From assembly GCA_963755335.1 (NCBI GenBank), contig CAVWJW010000008.1:1054001-1118000 (forward strand): DNA of 64,000 bases, read 5' to 3'. This document shows positions 9,236 through 20,066 of the stretch, in pieces. This DNA comes from UBA10649 sp963755335 (GTDB lineage Bacteria > Actinomycetota > Actinomycetes > S36-B12). The first letter of the stretch is position 1, and each line of letters begins with the position of its first letter. The position numbers were made by a program, and so were the translations under genes. The notes beneath the pieces are model-generated. The model had not been told where the DNA came from, ran no database searches, and was given only the letters and a program-made list of their open reading frames with translations.

Positions 9236-11830
9236 GTGAGAGCCATTCGCCGATTCACCGTGCGCACCGTCCTGCCCGAGAACCTGGCCGCCCTCGAGGA
9301 GCTCGCCATCAATCTGCGCTGGTCCTGGGACCCGCGGACGCGTGACCTCTTCTCGGCGATCGACGACGACCTGTGGGAGTCCGGCGGCCACGACCCCGTC
9401 CGCCTGCTCGGCGAGGTCTCGGCCGAGCGGCTGGCCGAGCTGTCGGCCGATGCCGGCTTCGTGGAGTGGGTCAACCGCGCGCAGGCGGACCTGCACCAGT
9501 ACCTCACCTCGGATCGCTGGTTCCAGGGCCTCGGTGACGAGGCCCCGAGCGGCATCGCCTACTTCTCCCCGGAGTACGGCATCGCCTCGGCCCTGCCCCA
9601 GTACTCCGGCGGCCTCGGCATCCTCGCCGGCGACCACCTCAAGACCGCGAGCGACCTCGGCGTGCCGATCATCGGCATCGGGCTGTTCTACCGCTCCGGC
9701 TACTTCCGCCAGTCGCTGTCACGCGACGGCTGGCAGCAGGAGCGCTACCCCGTCACCGATCCCGATGGCAGCCCGGTGTCGCTGCTGCGCGAGCCCGACG
9801 GCTCACCGGCCCGGGTTGCCGTGGGCCTGCCCGGCGGCCGCTACCTGTGCGCGCGCGTGTGGGTGGCGCAGGTCGGCCGCGTCCCGCTGCTGATGCTCGA
9901 CTCCGACGTCGAGGAGAACGGACCGGCCGAGCGCGAGATCACCGATCGCCTGTACGGCGGCGGCGGCGAGCACCGACTGCAGCAGGAGATGCTGCTCGGC
10001 ATCGGCGGGGTGCGTGCGCTGCGCGCCTTCTGCCGCATCACCGGTCACCCGGCGCCCGAGGTGTTCCACACGAATGAGGGCCACGCCGGCTTCCTCGGCC
10101 TCGAGCGGATCCGCGAGTTCATCGAGGAGTCGCCGACCCTGACGTTCGACGACGCCCTCGAGGCCGGTCGTGCGGGCACCGTCTTCACGACGCACACGCC
10201 TGTCCCGGCGGGCATCGACCGCTTCCCCGGCGAGCTGATCCGTCAGTACTTCGGCGGCGACAACGCCACCCCGGGCCTGCCCGCCGACCGTGTGCTCGAG
10301 CTCGGCGCCGAGACGTTCGAGGGCGGCGACCCGACGGTGTTCAACATGGCGGTCATGGGCCTGCGCCTCGCCAAGCGTGCCAACGGTGTCAGCCTGCTGC
10401 ATGGCGACGTGTCGCGTGGCATGTTCGCCGGCCTGTGGAGCGGGTTCGACAGCGATGACGTGCCCATCACGTCGATCACCAACGGCGTGCATGCGCCGAC
10501 GTGGGTGGCCAGGCAGGTCATCGATCTCGCGCACGGCCAGTCGATCGACGACGCCGAGGGATGGGAGACCATCTCCAACGCTCCCGACGACGTCCTCTGG
10601 ACGATCAAGCGCGCCCTCCGCGAGGACCTCGTGACCATGGCGCGCTGGCGCCTGAAGGAGTCGTGGGTCAACCGCGGCGCCAGCGAGGCCGAGCTGGGCT
10701 GGATCGACAACGTGCTCGACCCCGACGTCCTGACGATCGGGTTCGCCCGTCGCGTCCCCTCGTACAAGCGGCTGACTCTGATGCTGCGCAACCCGGTTCG
10801 CCTCAAGGCGCTGCTCACCGATCCGAAGCGACCGGTGCAGCTCGTCGTCGCAGGCAAGGCGCACCCCGCCGACGACGGTGGCAAGCGACTGATCCAGGAG
10901 CTGGTCAAGTTCGCCGATCAGGAGGACGTGCGCGAGCGCATCGTGTTCCTGCCCGACTACGACATCGCCATGGCGACGATCCTGTACCCCGGCTGCGACG
11001 TGTGGCTCAACAACCCGATCCGCCCGCTGGAGGCCAGCGGCACCTCGGGCATGAAGGCCGCGCTCAACGGCGCGCTCAATCTCTCGGTCCTCGACGGCTG
11101 GTGGGACGAGTGGTACGACGGCGAGAACGGCTGGGCGATCCCGAGTGCCGACGGGATCGAGGATCACAACCGTCGCGACGACCTCGAGGCCGAGGCGCTC
11201 TACTCGCTGATCGAGACCGCCGTCGCCCCGGCGTTCTACAACCGCAACGACCAGGGCGTGCCGCCGCGCTGGCTCGAGATGGTGCGGCACACGCTGCGCA
11301 CCCTCGGCCCGAAGGTGCTGGCCAGCCGGATGGTCCGCGAGTACGTCACGCGGCTCTACATGCCGGCGGCGATCGCCTCACGCGAGTTCGAGGCTGCGCA
11401 GTTCACCCAGGCCCGCGCCCTTGCCACGTGGAAGAAGAAGGTGCGCCAGGCCTGGCCGGTCATCCGCATCGACCACGTCGAGGCCGACGGCATCGGCGAC
11501 GCAGTGAATCTCGGGACTCCCATCACCGTGCGCACGTACGTGTCTCTGGGTGACCTGACGCCGGACGATGTCGTCGTGCAGACGGTCTACGGTCGCGTCG
11601 ACGCCGACGATCGGATCACGTCTCCTCGGCACGCGGCCATGGAGCCGGTCGAGCAGTTCGACGGCAACCGTTGGCTCTACCGCCTCGTGGTGACCCTCGA
11701 CAAGAACGGCCCGTTCGGCTACACGGTGCGGGTCCTGCCGAGCCATCCCGGGCTGGCTTCGTCGGCTGAACTCGGGCTCCAGGCCGTTCCTGCGCACACC
11801 CTTGGCCTGACCGAAGGGGTCCTTCGCTAG
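9236..11830 (+). CDS. glgP: glycogen/alpha-glucan phosphorylase
   Basis: An 864-residue PLP enzyme that releases glucose 1-phosphate from alpha-glucans. It belongs to the short (non-mammalian) branch with an N-terminal DUF3417 region (LRWSWDPRTRDLFSAI). The phosphate and PLP region appears as ARRVPSYKRLTLML and EASGTSGMKAALNG, where the Lys binds PLP, followed by LSVLDGWWDEWYDGENGW. GTG 9236 is chosen because TACGGT sits 7 nt upstream and the family begins RRFTVRTVLPENL; an upstream in-frame ATG at 9134 adds unrelated residues. It breaks down the polymer made by the divergent glgE/glgB pair. Confidence 0.94.
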   Translation: MRAIRRFTVRTVLPENLAALEELAINLRWSWDPRTRDLFSAIDDDLWESGGHDPVRLLGEVSAERLAELSADAGFVEWVNRAQADLHQYLTSDRWFQGLGDEAPSGIAYFSPEYGIASALPQYSGGLGILAGDHLKTASDLGVPIIGIGLFYRSGYFRQSLSRDGWQQERYPVTDPDGSPVSLLREPDGSPARVAVGLPGGRYLCARVWVAQVGRVPLLMLDSDVEENGPAEREITDRLYGGGGEHRLQQEMLLGIGGVRALRAFCRITGHPAPEVFHTNEGHAGFLGLERIREFIEESPTLTFDDALEAGRAGTVFTTHTPVPAGIDRFPGELIRQYFGGDNATPGLPADRVLELGAETFEGGDPTVFNMAVMGLRLAKRANGVSLLHGDVSRGMFAGLWSGFDSDDVPITSITNGVHAPTWVARQVIDLAHGQSIDDAEGWETISNAPDDVLWTIKRALREDLVTMARWRLKESWVNRGASEAELGWIDNVLDPDVLTIGFARRVPSYKRLTLMLRNPVRLKALLTDPKRPVQLVVAGKAHPADDGGKRLIQELVKFADQEDVRERIVFLPDYDIAMATILYPGCDVWLNNPIRPLEASGTSGMKAALNGALNLSVLDGWWDEWYDGENGWAIPSADGIEDHNRRDDLEAEALYSLIETAVAPAFYNRNDQGVPPRWLEMVRHTLRTLGPKVLASRMVREYVTRLYMPAAIASREFEAAQFTQARALATWKKKVRQAWPVIRIDHVEADGIGDAVNLGTPITVRTYVSLGDLTPDDVVVQTVYGRVDADDRITSPRHAAMEPVEQFDGNRWLYRLVVTLDKNGPFGYTVRVLPSHPGLASSAELGLQAVPAHTLGLTEGVLR

Positions 11831-11859
11831 CGGCAGTACGCGACGAGAGTCGCCGAACG

Positions 11860-11897
11860 GAGAGGCCGGCCGCCCCCAGGGGAGCGGCCGGCCTCTC
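11860..11897. terminator. hairpin between convergent glgP and SHOCT gene
   Basis: Arms 11860-11873 and 11884-11897 pair over 14 bp (GAGAGGCCGGCCGC) around a 10-nt loop, 28 bp after the glgP stop and 9 bp before the end of the convergent gene. There is no long T tract; the position fits a bidirectional terminator. Confidence 0.7.
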
Positions 11898-11906
11898 TGC
11901 TCCCGG

Positions 11907-12338
11907 TCAGCTGGCGAGGATCTTTGCCTTCTCCGAGGCGAACTCCTCGTCGGTGAGCAGCCCCTGCTCCTTGAGTGCGCCGAGCTCCTTGAGCTTGGCC
12001 ATCCGATCATCGCTCGAACTGGTCGCCGCAGGAGCGGCCGCGACCGGAGCAGCTGCCGCCGGCTGCTGGGCGACCGCGGCGGCAACGGCGGCGTCGATCT
12101 GGGCCTGCTGCTGCTCGGCCGCGTCCTGCGCCTTGTAGGCGGCGAGCTCGGCGTCGCGCTGCGCGTCGCTGGCTGCCTCGGCCTGGGCTGCTGCCGCCTG
12201 CTGCTGGGCCGCGGCCTGCTTCTGTGCACCGCCGCCCATCATGTTCGACGTCGCCTTGACCGCGACCGTCGCGGTACCGGCGACAACGGCGGTACGTGCC
12301 ATGGTGCCCATCAGTCCCGGGCGTCCTCTGCGCGGCAT
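11907..12338 (-). CDS. SHOCT-domain protein
   Basis: A 143-residue protein. It starts with a basic N-terminus and a weakly hydrophobic stretch (ARTAVVAGTATVAVKATS), then a long Ala/Gln-rich probable coiled coil (about 40-100), and ends in a clear SHOCT motif, MAKLKELGALKEQGLLTDEE, a short oligomerisation domain. It starts 2 bp after the stop of the DUF6325 gene, so the two are translated together; this pairing is common in actinobacteria. Function is not known; a membrane-associated scaffold or stress role is only a guess. Confidence 0.75.
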   Translation of the reverse strand: MPRRGRPGLMGTMARTAVVAGTATVAVKATSNMMGGGAQKQAAAQQQAAAAQAEAASDAQRDAELAAYKAQDAAEQQQAQIDAAVAAAVAQQPAAAAPVAAAPAATSSSDDRMAKLKELGALKEQGLLTDEEFASEKAKILAS

Positions 12339-12340
12339 GT

Positions 12341-12781
12341 CTACTCCTCTTCCAGGGCGGCGAGCGCCAGCAGCACGTTCTCGCGGGGGATCCGCACGTA
12401 CGCGGTCATGTGTCCGTGCGAACCGCGAACGGCTTGGCTGAAGCGGGACGCCCAGGTGTTCTCCCAGACCACGACCATCGCCGAGGTGTTGGACTCCAGA
12501 CCTTCGGCGATGTAGTCGAGGTCCTCGTCGTTCAGCAGGTCCATCTGCCCGCCGCTCAGGCTCGCGAAGTGGTCGGCCACATCGCCGTCGCTGACCTCGA
12601 GGATGGTGGCGGTGCCCTCAGCGTCCTTCTTGATGAAGGCCAGGTCGAGGATAGTGACTGTCCCCGACTTGACGAGTTCGTCCAGCGAAGGGATGACCTC
12701 TCCGTTGAAGTCGTTACCCTCGAAGACGATCGTCGCGACGTCGATGGGCCCGATGGTGTCGGGATCGATCTGTGCTGCCAT
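12341..12781 (-). CDS. DUF6325 family protein
   Basis: A 146-residue acidic cytoplasmic protein with the DUF6325 pattern (IGPIDVATIVFEGNDFNG at the start, ILDLAFIKKD near 50 and MVVVWENTWASRF near 105). ATG 12781 follows a good GGAGAGGG site; longer in-frame extensions upstream lack a ribosome-binding site. Together with the SHOCT gene it forms a two-gene unit between glgX and glgP. The family has no established function. Confidence 0.78.
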   Translation of the reverse strand: MAAQIDPDTIGPIDVATIVFEGNDFNGEVIPSLDELVKSGTVTILDLAFIKKDAEGTATILEVSDGDVADHFASLSGGQMDLLNDEDLDYIAEGLESNTSAMVVVWENTWASRFSQAVRGSHGHMTAYVRIPRENVLLALAALEEE

Positions 12782-12816
12782 GCCCTCTCCTTGTCCGTGA
12801 ATGGGGGCGTGCCGAT

Positions 12817-12898
12817 CTCCGTAGGCCCTACGGAGGGGGGAGTGCCCGAGGAGCCTTGCACACTTCATCCCGCCATGCTCCCGTTCGCGCCCGGGAGC
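12817..12898 (-). terminator. two dyads downstream of glgX
   Basis: CTCCGTAGG-C-CCTACGGAG (12817-12835) and GCTCCCG-N8-CGGGAGC (12877-12898) lie between the glgX stop and the DUF6325 start. The one nearest glgX could terminate it, although no T tract follows. The first is nearly spacer-free, so it may instead be an operator for the DUF6325 pair. Confidence 0.45.
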
Positions 12899-12903
12899 CG
12901 CGC

Positions 12904-15016
<2,113 letters not shown>

Positions 15017-15097
15017 ACGCTACAGGCGCATGTCAGGACCGCGCGGTGCGCCACTACGCTTCTCAGCACCGCATTCGCATTGTCCCGGAGGTGTCCT

Positions 15098-15877
15098 GTG
15101 TCGGAGTTCGTGTCGGTCGAGGTGAGCGAGGGCGTCGCGACGATCCTGCTGGAGCGTCCGCCGATGAACCCGCTGTCCTTGCAGGTGCAGCGGGAGATCA
15201 AGGCGGCAGCCGAGGAGATCTCCGCGCGCGCGGACATCGGCGCCGTCATCCTCTACGGCGGCCCGAAGGTGTTCGCTGCGGGCGCGGACATCAAGGAGAT
15301 GGTCGACATGTCGTACCAGGACATGGCGCTGGCCTCCAGCGCCCTCCAGGGTGCGTTCACGGCCGTCGCGTCGATCCCGCAGCCGACCATCGCCGCCATC
15401 ACCGGTTATGCGCTCGGCGGCGGCTGCGAGCTGGCGCTGTGCTGCGACCTGCGCATCGCCGCGGAGGACGCCAAGCTGGGCCAGCCCGAGATCCTGCTGG
15501 GCATCATCCCCGGCGCCGGCGGCACGCAGCGGCTCACGCGGCTGGTCGGGCCGTCGCGGGCCAAGGAGATCGTGTTCACCGGTCGTTTCGTCGGTGCGGA
15601 GGAGTCCTTGCGGATCGGCCTGGTGAACCAGGTGGTCCCGGCCGACGAGGTCTATGCAACGGCGCGGACTCTGGCCGTCAGGCTGGCCAAGGGAGCGCCC
15701 CTCGCGATGCGGGCGGCCAAACGCGCCATCGACGGCGGGATCGAGACAGACCTGAAGACCGGGCTCGAGCTCGAGCGGCTCGAGTTCAGCGGCCTGTTCG
15801 CGACCGACGACCGCACGATCGGCATGGAGTCGTTCGTGGCCAATGGCCCCGGCAAGGCGGCCTTCACGGGCCGGTAA
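15098..15877 (+). CDS. enoyl-CoA hydratase/isomerase family protein
   Basis: A 259-residue crotonase-fold enzyme for hydration of 2-enoyl-CoA in fatty-acid or amino-acid breakdown. The oxyanion-hole segments are FAAGADIKEM and ALGGGCELALCCDLRI, and the catalytic-Glu segment is LGQPEILLGIIPGAGGTQ; both glutamates expected of a hydratase are present. GTG 15098 follows GGAGGT. It is transcribed towards etfB-etfA, which take electrons from acyl-CoA dehydrogenases, so a beta-oxidation role is likely. The exact chain-length specificity cannot be told. Confidence 0.92.
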   Translation: MSEFVSVEVSEGVATILLERPPMNPLSLQVQREIKAAAEEISARADIGAVILYGGPKVFAAGADIKEMVDMSYQDMALASSALQGAFTAVASIPQPTIAAITGYALGGGCELALCCDLRIAAEDAKLGQPEILLGIIPGAGGTQRLTRLVGPSRAKEIVFTGRFVGAEESLRIGLVNQVVPADEVYATARTLAVRLAKGAPLAMRAAKRAIDGGIETDLKTGLELERLEFSGLFATDDRTIGMESFVANGPGKAAFTGR

Positions 15878-15922
15878 CGTTCGGACAGCAGCGGGCGGCC
15901 ATGCCGCCCCTGCTGGGATATA

Positions 15923-15936
15923 TTACTGGTGAGTAA
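15923..15936. promoter_or_regulatory. inverted repeat upstream of etfB
   Basis: TTACT-GGTG-AGTAA is a perfect dyad inside an AT-rich stretch (TATATTACT) about 35 bp before etfB, where a promoter is expected. TetR-type regulators of fatty-acid catabolism bind short dyads of this kind. The symmetry is direct; the regulator is unknown and not encoded next to it. Confidence 0.5.
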
Positions 15937-15969
15937 CTTAGTCGTCGGAACAGCAGGAGGATCACCTTC

Positions 15970-16749
15970 ATGAAGATCGCGGTGTGCGTGAAGCAGGTGC
16001 CGGACACGTGGGCGGAGAAGACGCTTCAGGCAGGTGACTCCACGCTCGACCGCGAGGGTCCCGAGGGCGTCATGAACGAGATCGACGAGTACGCCGTCGA
16101 GGAGGCACTCCAGCTGGTCGAGGCGCACGGGGGCGACGTCACCGTCGTCACGATGGGCCCGGTGAAGGCGGCCGAGACTATTCGCAAGGCCCTGAGCATG
16201 GGCGCCGAGGCCGGCGTCCACCTGCTCGACGACGGCCTGCATGGCTCCGATGCACTCGCGACGTCGTACGCGCTCGCCGAGGTGCTCAGGGACCGCGGCT
16301 TCGACCTGGTGATCTTCGGATCCGAGTCGACCGACGCGCGCATGAGCGTCGTCCCGGCGATGGTGGCCGAGCGGCTGGGCTGGGCGCAGGCGACATTCGC
16401 GCAGAAGGTTGAGGTGTCCGGCGACACCGTCATCACGCATCGCGTCTCGGAGACCGGATTCGACACCGTCGAGGCGCCGACGCCTGCCGTGATCAGCGTG
16501 GTCGAGAAGATCAACGAGCCGCGGTACCCGTCCTTCAAGGGCATCATGGCCGCCAAGAAGAAGCCGGTCGAGACGCTGTCCATCGGCGACGCCGGCCTCG
16601 ACGCGTCGCGACTCGGCCTGTCGGCCGCGTGGACGACCGTCGCCGACTTCGCTGCACGTCCGCCCAAGGCGGCCGGCACGGTCGTCACGGACGAGGGGGA
16701 CGGCGGCGTGAAGATCGCCGACTTCCTGTCCGAGCAGAAGTTCATCTGA
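15970..16749 (+). CDS. etfB: electron transfer flavoprotein subunit beta
   Basis: A 259-residue subunit of the ETF heterodimer that carries electrons from acyl-CoA dehydrogenases to the respiratory chain through ETF-quinone oxidoreductase. It begins MKIAVCVKQVPDTWAEKTL after AGGAGG. Family motifs include MNEIDEYAVEEAL near residue 37, the nucleotide-binding FGSESTDARMSVVPAM and the late signature TPAVISVVEKINEPRYPSFK. It lies 45 bp before etfA in one operon. Confidence 0.96.
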   Translation: MKIAVCVKQVPDTWAEKTLQAGDSTLDREGPEGVMNEIDEYAVEEALQLVEAHGGDVTVVTMGPVKAAETIRKALSMGAEAGVHLLDDGLHGSDALATSYALAEVLRDRGFDLVIFGSESTDARMSVVPAMVAERLGWAQATFAQKVEVSGDTVITHRVSETGFDTVEAPTPAVISVVEKINEPRYPSFKGIMAAKKKPVETLSIGDAGLDASRLGLSAAWTTVADFAARPPKAAGTVVTDEGDGGVKIADFLSEQKFI

Positions 16750-16794
16750 GCCGTTCCGGCGATAGAGACCACGAGAGATAGAGGAAGACACGTC

Positions 16795-17751
16795 ATGGGT
16801 GAGGTTCTGGTCCTGGTCGATCAGGTCGACGGCGCGGTCCGCAAGGTCACGACCGAGCTGCTGACGCTGGCCCGCCGGCTGGGCACTCCGGCCGCCGTGT
16901 GGGCCGGTCCGGGGTACTCCGACGCTGCCGCAGCGACGCTGGGCGAGTTCGGTGCCGCAACGGTGTACGTCGCCGACGGCGCTGCGTTCGCCGACCATCC
17001 GGTCGCACCCAAGGCGGAGCTGCTCGCGCAGCTGGTCGCCGAGAAGTCGCCGACCGCCGTCCTCATCGCCTCGAGTGCGGAGGGCAAGGAGGTCGCCGGA
17101 CGCCTCGCGGTCAAGGCTGCCAGCGGCGTCATCACCGACGCGGTCGACATCTCGACCGACCTCGTCGCCACCCAGAGCGTGTTCGGCGGGTCGACCGTCG
17201 TCCATTCCCAGGTCACGGCGGGCACCCCGATCTTCACCGTCCGCGGCAACTCCGTCGCTCCCGAGGCCGCGCCGGCCGCGGCCGCGCGCGCGGACGTCTC
17301 CGTCGCGCTCTCCGATGCCGCAACCAAGGCGAAGGTCACCGGCCGCACGGTTGCCGTCAAGGGCGGTCGCCCCGACCTCACGGAGGCGGCCATCGTCGTC
17401 TCCGGCGGACGCGGCGTCGGCGGACCTGAGGGCTTCAGCGTTATCGAGGGCCTCGCAGACGCCCTGGGGGCTGCCGTGGGCGCCTCCCGGGCAGCGACGG
17501 ACGCCGGCTGGTACCCCCATCAGTTCCAGGTCGGCCAGACCGGCAAGACCGTCTCGCCGCAGCTCTACGTCGCCAACGGCATCTCGGGCGCGATCCAGCA
17601 CCGCGCCGGCATGCAGACGTCCAAGACCATCGTGGTCGTCAACAAGGATCCCGAGGCACCGATCTTCGAGCTCGCCGACTTCGGCGTGGTCGGCGACCTG
17701 TTCACGGTCGTCCCGCAGCTCACGGCGGAGATCGCCAAGCGCGCTCAGTAG
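16795..17751 (+). CDS. etfA: electron transfer flavoprotein subunit alpha
   Basis: A 318-residue FAD-binding ETF subunit. The N-terminal half starts GEVLVLVDQVDGAVRKV; the C-terminal FAD domain has SGGRGVGGPEGFSVIEGLAD, GQTGKTVSPQLYVANGISGA, IQHRAGMQTSKTIVVVNKD and the terminal PIFELADFGVVGDLF. It pairs with EtfB just upstream. No ETF-quinone oxidoreductase is seen nearby. Confidence 0.96.
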   Translation: MGEVLVLVDQVDGAVRKVTTELLTLARRLGTPAAVWAGPGYSDAAAATLGEFGAATVYVADGAAFADHPVAPKAELLAQLVAEKSPTAVLIASSAEGKEVAGRLAVKAASGVITDAVDISTDLVATQSVFGGSTVVHSQVTAGTPIFTVRGNSVAPEAAPAAAARADVSVALSDAATKAKVTGRTVAVKGGRPDLTEAAIVVSGGRGVGGPEGFSVIEGLADALGAAVGASRAATDAGWYPHQFQVGQTGKTVSPQLYVANGISGAIQHRAGMQTSKTIVVVNKDPEAPIFELADFGVVGDLFTVVPQLTAEIAKRAQ

Positions 17752-17782
17752 GGCATTCGCGCTGGCTGACTACGATTCACCC

Positions 17783-18976
17783 GTGGGCGACCGGGCATAC
17801 CTCGATCACGCGGCGACAACGCCGATGCTGCCTGCTGCCCGCGAGCAGTGGCTCGCGCAGTCGCACCAGGTCGGCAACCCGTCCTCCCTGCATGCGCAGG
17901 GCCGGGCTGCCCGACGCGTCGTCGAGGAGTCCCGGGAGCGGGTCGCCGGCGCCCTGTGCACCCGACCCAGTGCCGTCGTCTTCACGTCTGGTGGCACCGA
18001 GGCCGACAACCTCGCGGTGAAGGGCCTGTTCTGGGCTCGGCGAGCCAGTGCTGGCGCGACACGGATCCTTGCCTCGGCGATCGAGCACCACGCTGTCCTC
18101 GATCCCGTCGAATGGCTCGCCTCGAGCCAAGGCGCGGACGTGCGCTGGCTGACGGTCGACGGGCTCGGACGCGTGCGGATGGACGAGGTCGAAGCCCTGC
18201 TGGCCGACCCCGTCGCGGTGGCGGTGTGCTCGGTGATGTGGGCGAACAACGAGGTCGGCACGGTGCAGCCGGTGCACGAGCTGGCCCGGCTGTGCCGCGA
18301 TGCGGGAGTCCCCTTCCACACCGACGCGGTCCAGGCCCTGGGCCAACTGCCCATCGACCTCAACGCTCTCGGTGCGGATGCCGTGACCATCAGCAGCCAC
18401 AAGGTCGGCGGCCCATTCGGCGTCGGTGCGCTGATCGCCGATCCGCGCACCCCGCTCACGCCGGTACTCCACGGAGGCGGACAGGAGCGCGAGGTGCGCT
18501 CCGGCACCCTCGATGCACCCGCCATCTCGGCGTTCGCCGTCGCGGTCGAGCATGCCGTCGCGCGCCAGGCTGAGCGCGCCGTGCATCTTGCGAGCCTCCG
18601 CGACGACCTCATCGCCGGGATCGTCGACCTCGTTCCGGACGCCGTCATCAATGGCGATCGCGCCGCCGGCCTCGAGCATCGGCTGCCCGGGAACGTGCAT
18701 GCCTCGTTCCCTGGGTGCGAGGGCGACCTGCTGCTCATGCTGATGGATGCCGCGGGCGTCGACTGCTCGACCGGGTCGGCGTGCACGGCCGGGATCCCCG
18801 AGCCGAGCCACGTGCTGCTCGCGATGGGCGCCGATCCCGTCCTGTCGAGGTCCTCGCTGCGGTTCAGCCTCGCCGAGACGTCCACGAGCGCCGACGTCGA
18901 GGCCGCGCTCGCCGCCCTGCCGGGAGCCGTCGCCAGGGCGCGGCGGGCCGGCTCGCTTGCACCACAGGCGCGCTGA
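17783..18976 (+). CDS. cysteine desulfurase (NifS/IscS family)
   Basis: A 397-residue PLP enzyme that takes sulfur from cysteine as a persulfide. It shows YLDHAATTPMLPAARE at the start, the substrate segment NPSSLHAQGR, FTSGGTEADNLAVKG, the PLP lysine in ISSHKVGGPFGVGAL and the catalytic cysteine in DCSTGSACTAGIPEP. TACGAT lies 6 nt before GTG 17783, so the message is probably leaderless. Its stop is 1 bp before mnmA, which uses the sulfur to thiolate tRNA; sulfur relay to MnmA is the likely main role, with Fe-S assembly also possible. Confidence 0.93.
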   Translation: MGDRAYLDHAATTPMLPAAREQWLAQSHQVGNPSSLHAQGRAARRVVEESRERVAGALCTRPSAVVFTSGGTEADNLAVKGLFWARRASAGATRILASAIEHHAVLDPVEWLASSQGADVRWLTVDGLGRVRMDEVEALLADPVAVAVCSVMWANNEVGTVQPVHELARLCRDAGVPFHTDAVQALGQLPIDLNALGADAVTISSHKVGGPFGVGALIADPRTPLTPVLHGGGQEREVRSGTLDAPAISAFAVAVEHAVARQAERAVHLASLRDDLIAGIVDLVPDAVINGDRAAGLEHRLPGNVHASFPGCEGDLLLMLMDAAGVDCSTGSACTAGIPEPSHVLLAMGADPVLSRSSLRFSLAETSTSADVEAALAALPGAVARARRAGSLAPQAR

Positions 18977-18977
18977 C

Positions 18978-20066
18978 ATGCGCGTTCTGGTCGCCATGTC
19001 CGGCGGCGTCGACTCCTCCGTCGCCGCAGCGCGCATGGTCGACGCCGGTCACGAGGTGGTCGGGGTGCATCTTGCGCTCTCGAAGAAGGCGGCCGCGTCG
19101 GGTCGCAGCAGGGGCTGCTGCACGCTCGACGATGCGCGCGACGCGCGTCGCGTTGCCGACATGCTGGGCATCCCGTACTACGTGTGGGATCTGTCGGAGC
19201 GCTTCGCGCACGACGTCATCGAGGACTTCCTCGACGAGTACCGACTGGGTCGCACGCCGAATCCGTGCCTGCGGTGCAACGAGAGGATCAAGTTCGCCGC
19301 GGTCCTCGATCGCGCGCTCGCGCTCGACTTCGACGCCGTCGCGACCGGCCACTACGCGCGCATCGTCGCGGGGCCTGACGGCCCCGAGCTGCACCGCGCC
19401 TTCGACACGACCAAGGACCAGTCGTACGTCCTCGGCGTCGTCGGGCGGGACCAGCTCGCCCGGGCGCTCTTCCCGCTCGGCAACGACGCGAAGGACGTGG
19501 TTCGCGCCGAAGCCGAGGCCCGCGGACTCCTCGTCGCGCGGAAGCCCGACAGCAACGACATCTGCTTCATCCCCGACGGCGACACTGCCGGATTCCTCCA
19601 GCGCACCCTTGGCGCGCAGCCCGGTGACATCGTCGACGCGGAGTCCGGCTCGGTCGTGGCGACGCATGACGGGACCTTCTCCTTCACGATCGGCCAACGC
19701 CGCGGACTCAACGTGCAGGTGCCGGCCGCGGATGGGCAGCCGCGGTACGTCGTCGACGTCGATGTCGAGTCGCGCACCGTCATGATCGGGCCGCCGACCC
19801 TGCTCGACGTCGACCTGATCGAGGCCGTGCGCCCGATCTGGGCTGGCGCGCCGCTCGGCGTGGCGCCGACTGCCGTCATGGCGCAGGTGCGCGCTCACGG
19901 AGAGCCGCTGAGGGCGCGCGCCCACGTGCGGGACGACCGACTCGTCGTCGAGCTGGCCGACCCGGTTCGCGGCCTCGCGCCCGGACAGGCGGTCGTGGTG
20001 TACGACGGCACGCGCGTGATCGGCTCCGCGACCGTCGACCGCACGCGCCGCGTCGTGCACGCATGA
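18978..20066 (+). CDS. mnmA: tRNA-specific 2-thiouridylase
   Basis: A 362-residue enzyme that makes 2-thiouridine at the wobble position of Lys, Glu and Gln tRNAs. It has the N-type ATP pyrophosphatase loop AMSGGVDSSVAAA, catalytic cysteines in TPNPCLRCNERIKF and KPDSNDICFIPDG, the tRNA-binding TKDQSYVLGV and FTIGQRRGL, and a C-terminal beta-barrel. It follows the cysteine desulfurase by 1 bp and overlaps the next gene by 4 bp (ATGA), so the three form one operon. Confidence 0.96.
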   Translation: MRVLVAMSGGVDSSVAAARMVDAGHEVVGVHLALSKKAAASGRSRGCCTLDDARDARRVADMLGIPYYVWDLSERFAHDVIEDFLDEYRLGRTPNPCLRCNERIKFAAVLDRALALDFDAVATGHYARIVAGPDGPELHRAFDTTKDQSYVLGVVGRDQLARALFPLGNDAKDVVRAEAEARGLLVARKPDSNDICFIPDGDTAGFLQRTLGAQPGDIVDAESGSVVATHDGTFSFTIGQRRGLNVQVPAADGQPRYVVDVDVESRTVMIGPPTLLDVDLIEAVRPIWAGAPLGVAPTAVMAQVRAHGEPLRARAHVRDDRLVVELADPVRGLAPGQAVVVYDGTRVIGSATVDRTRRVVHA

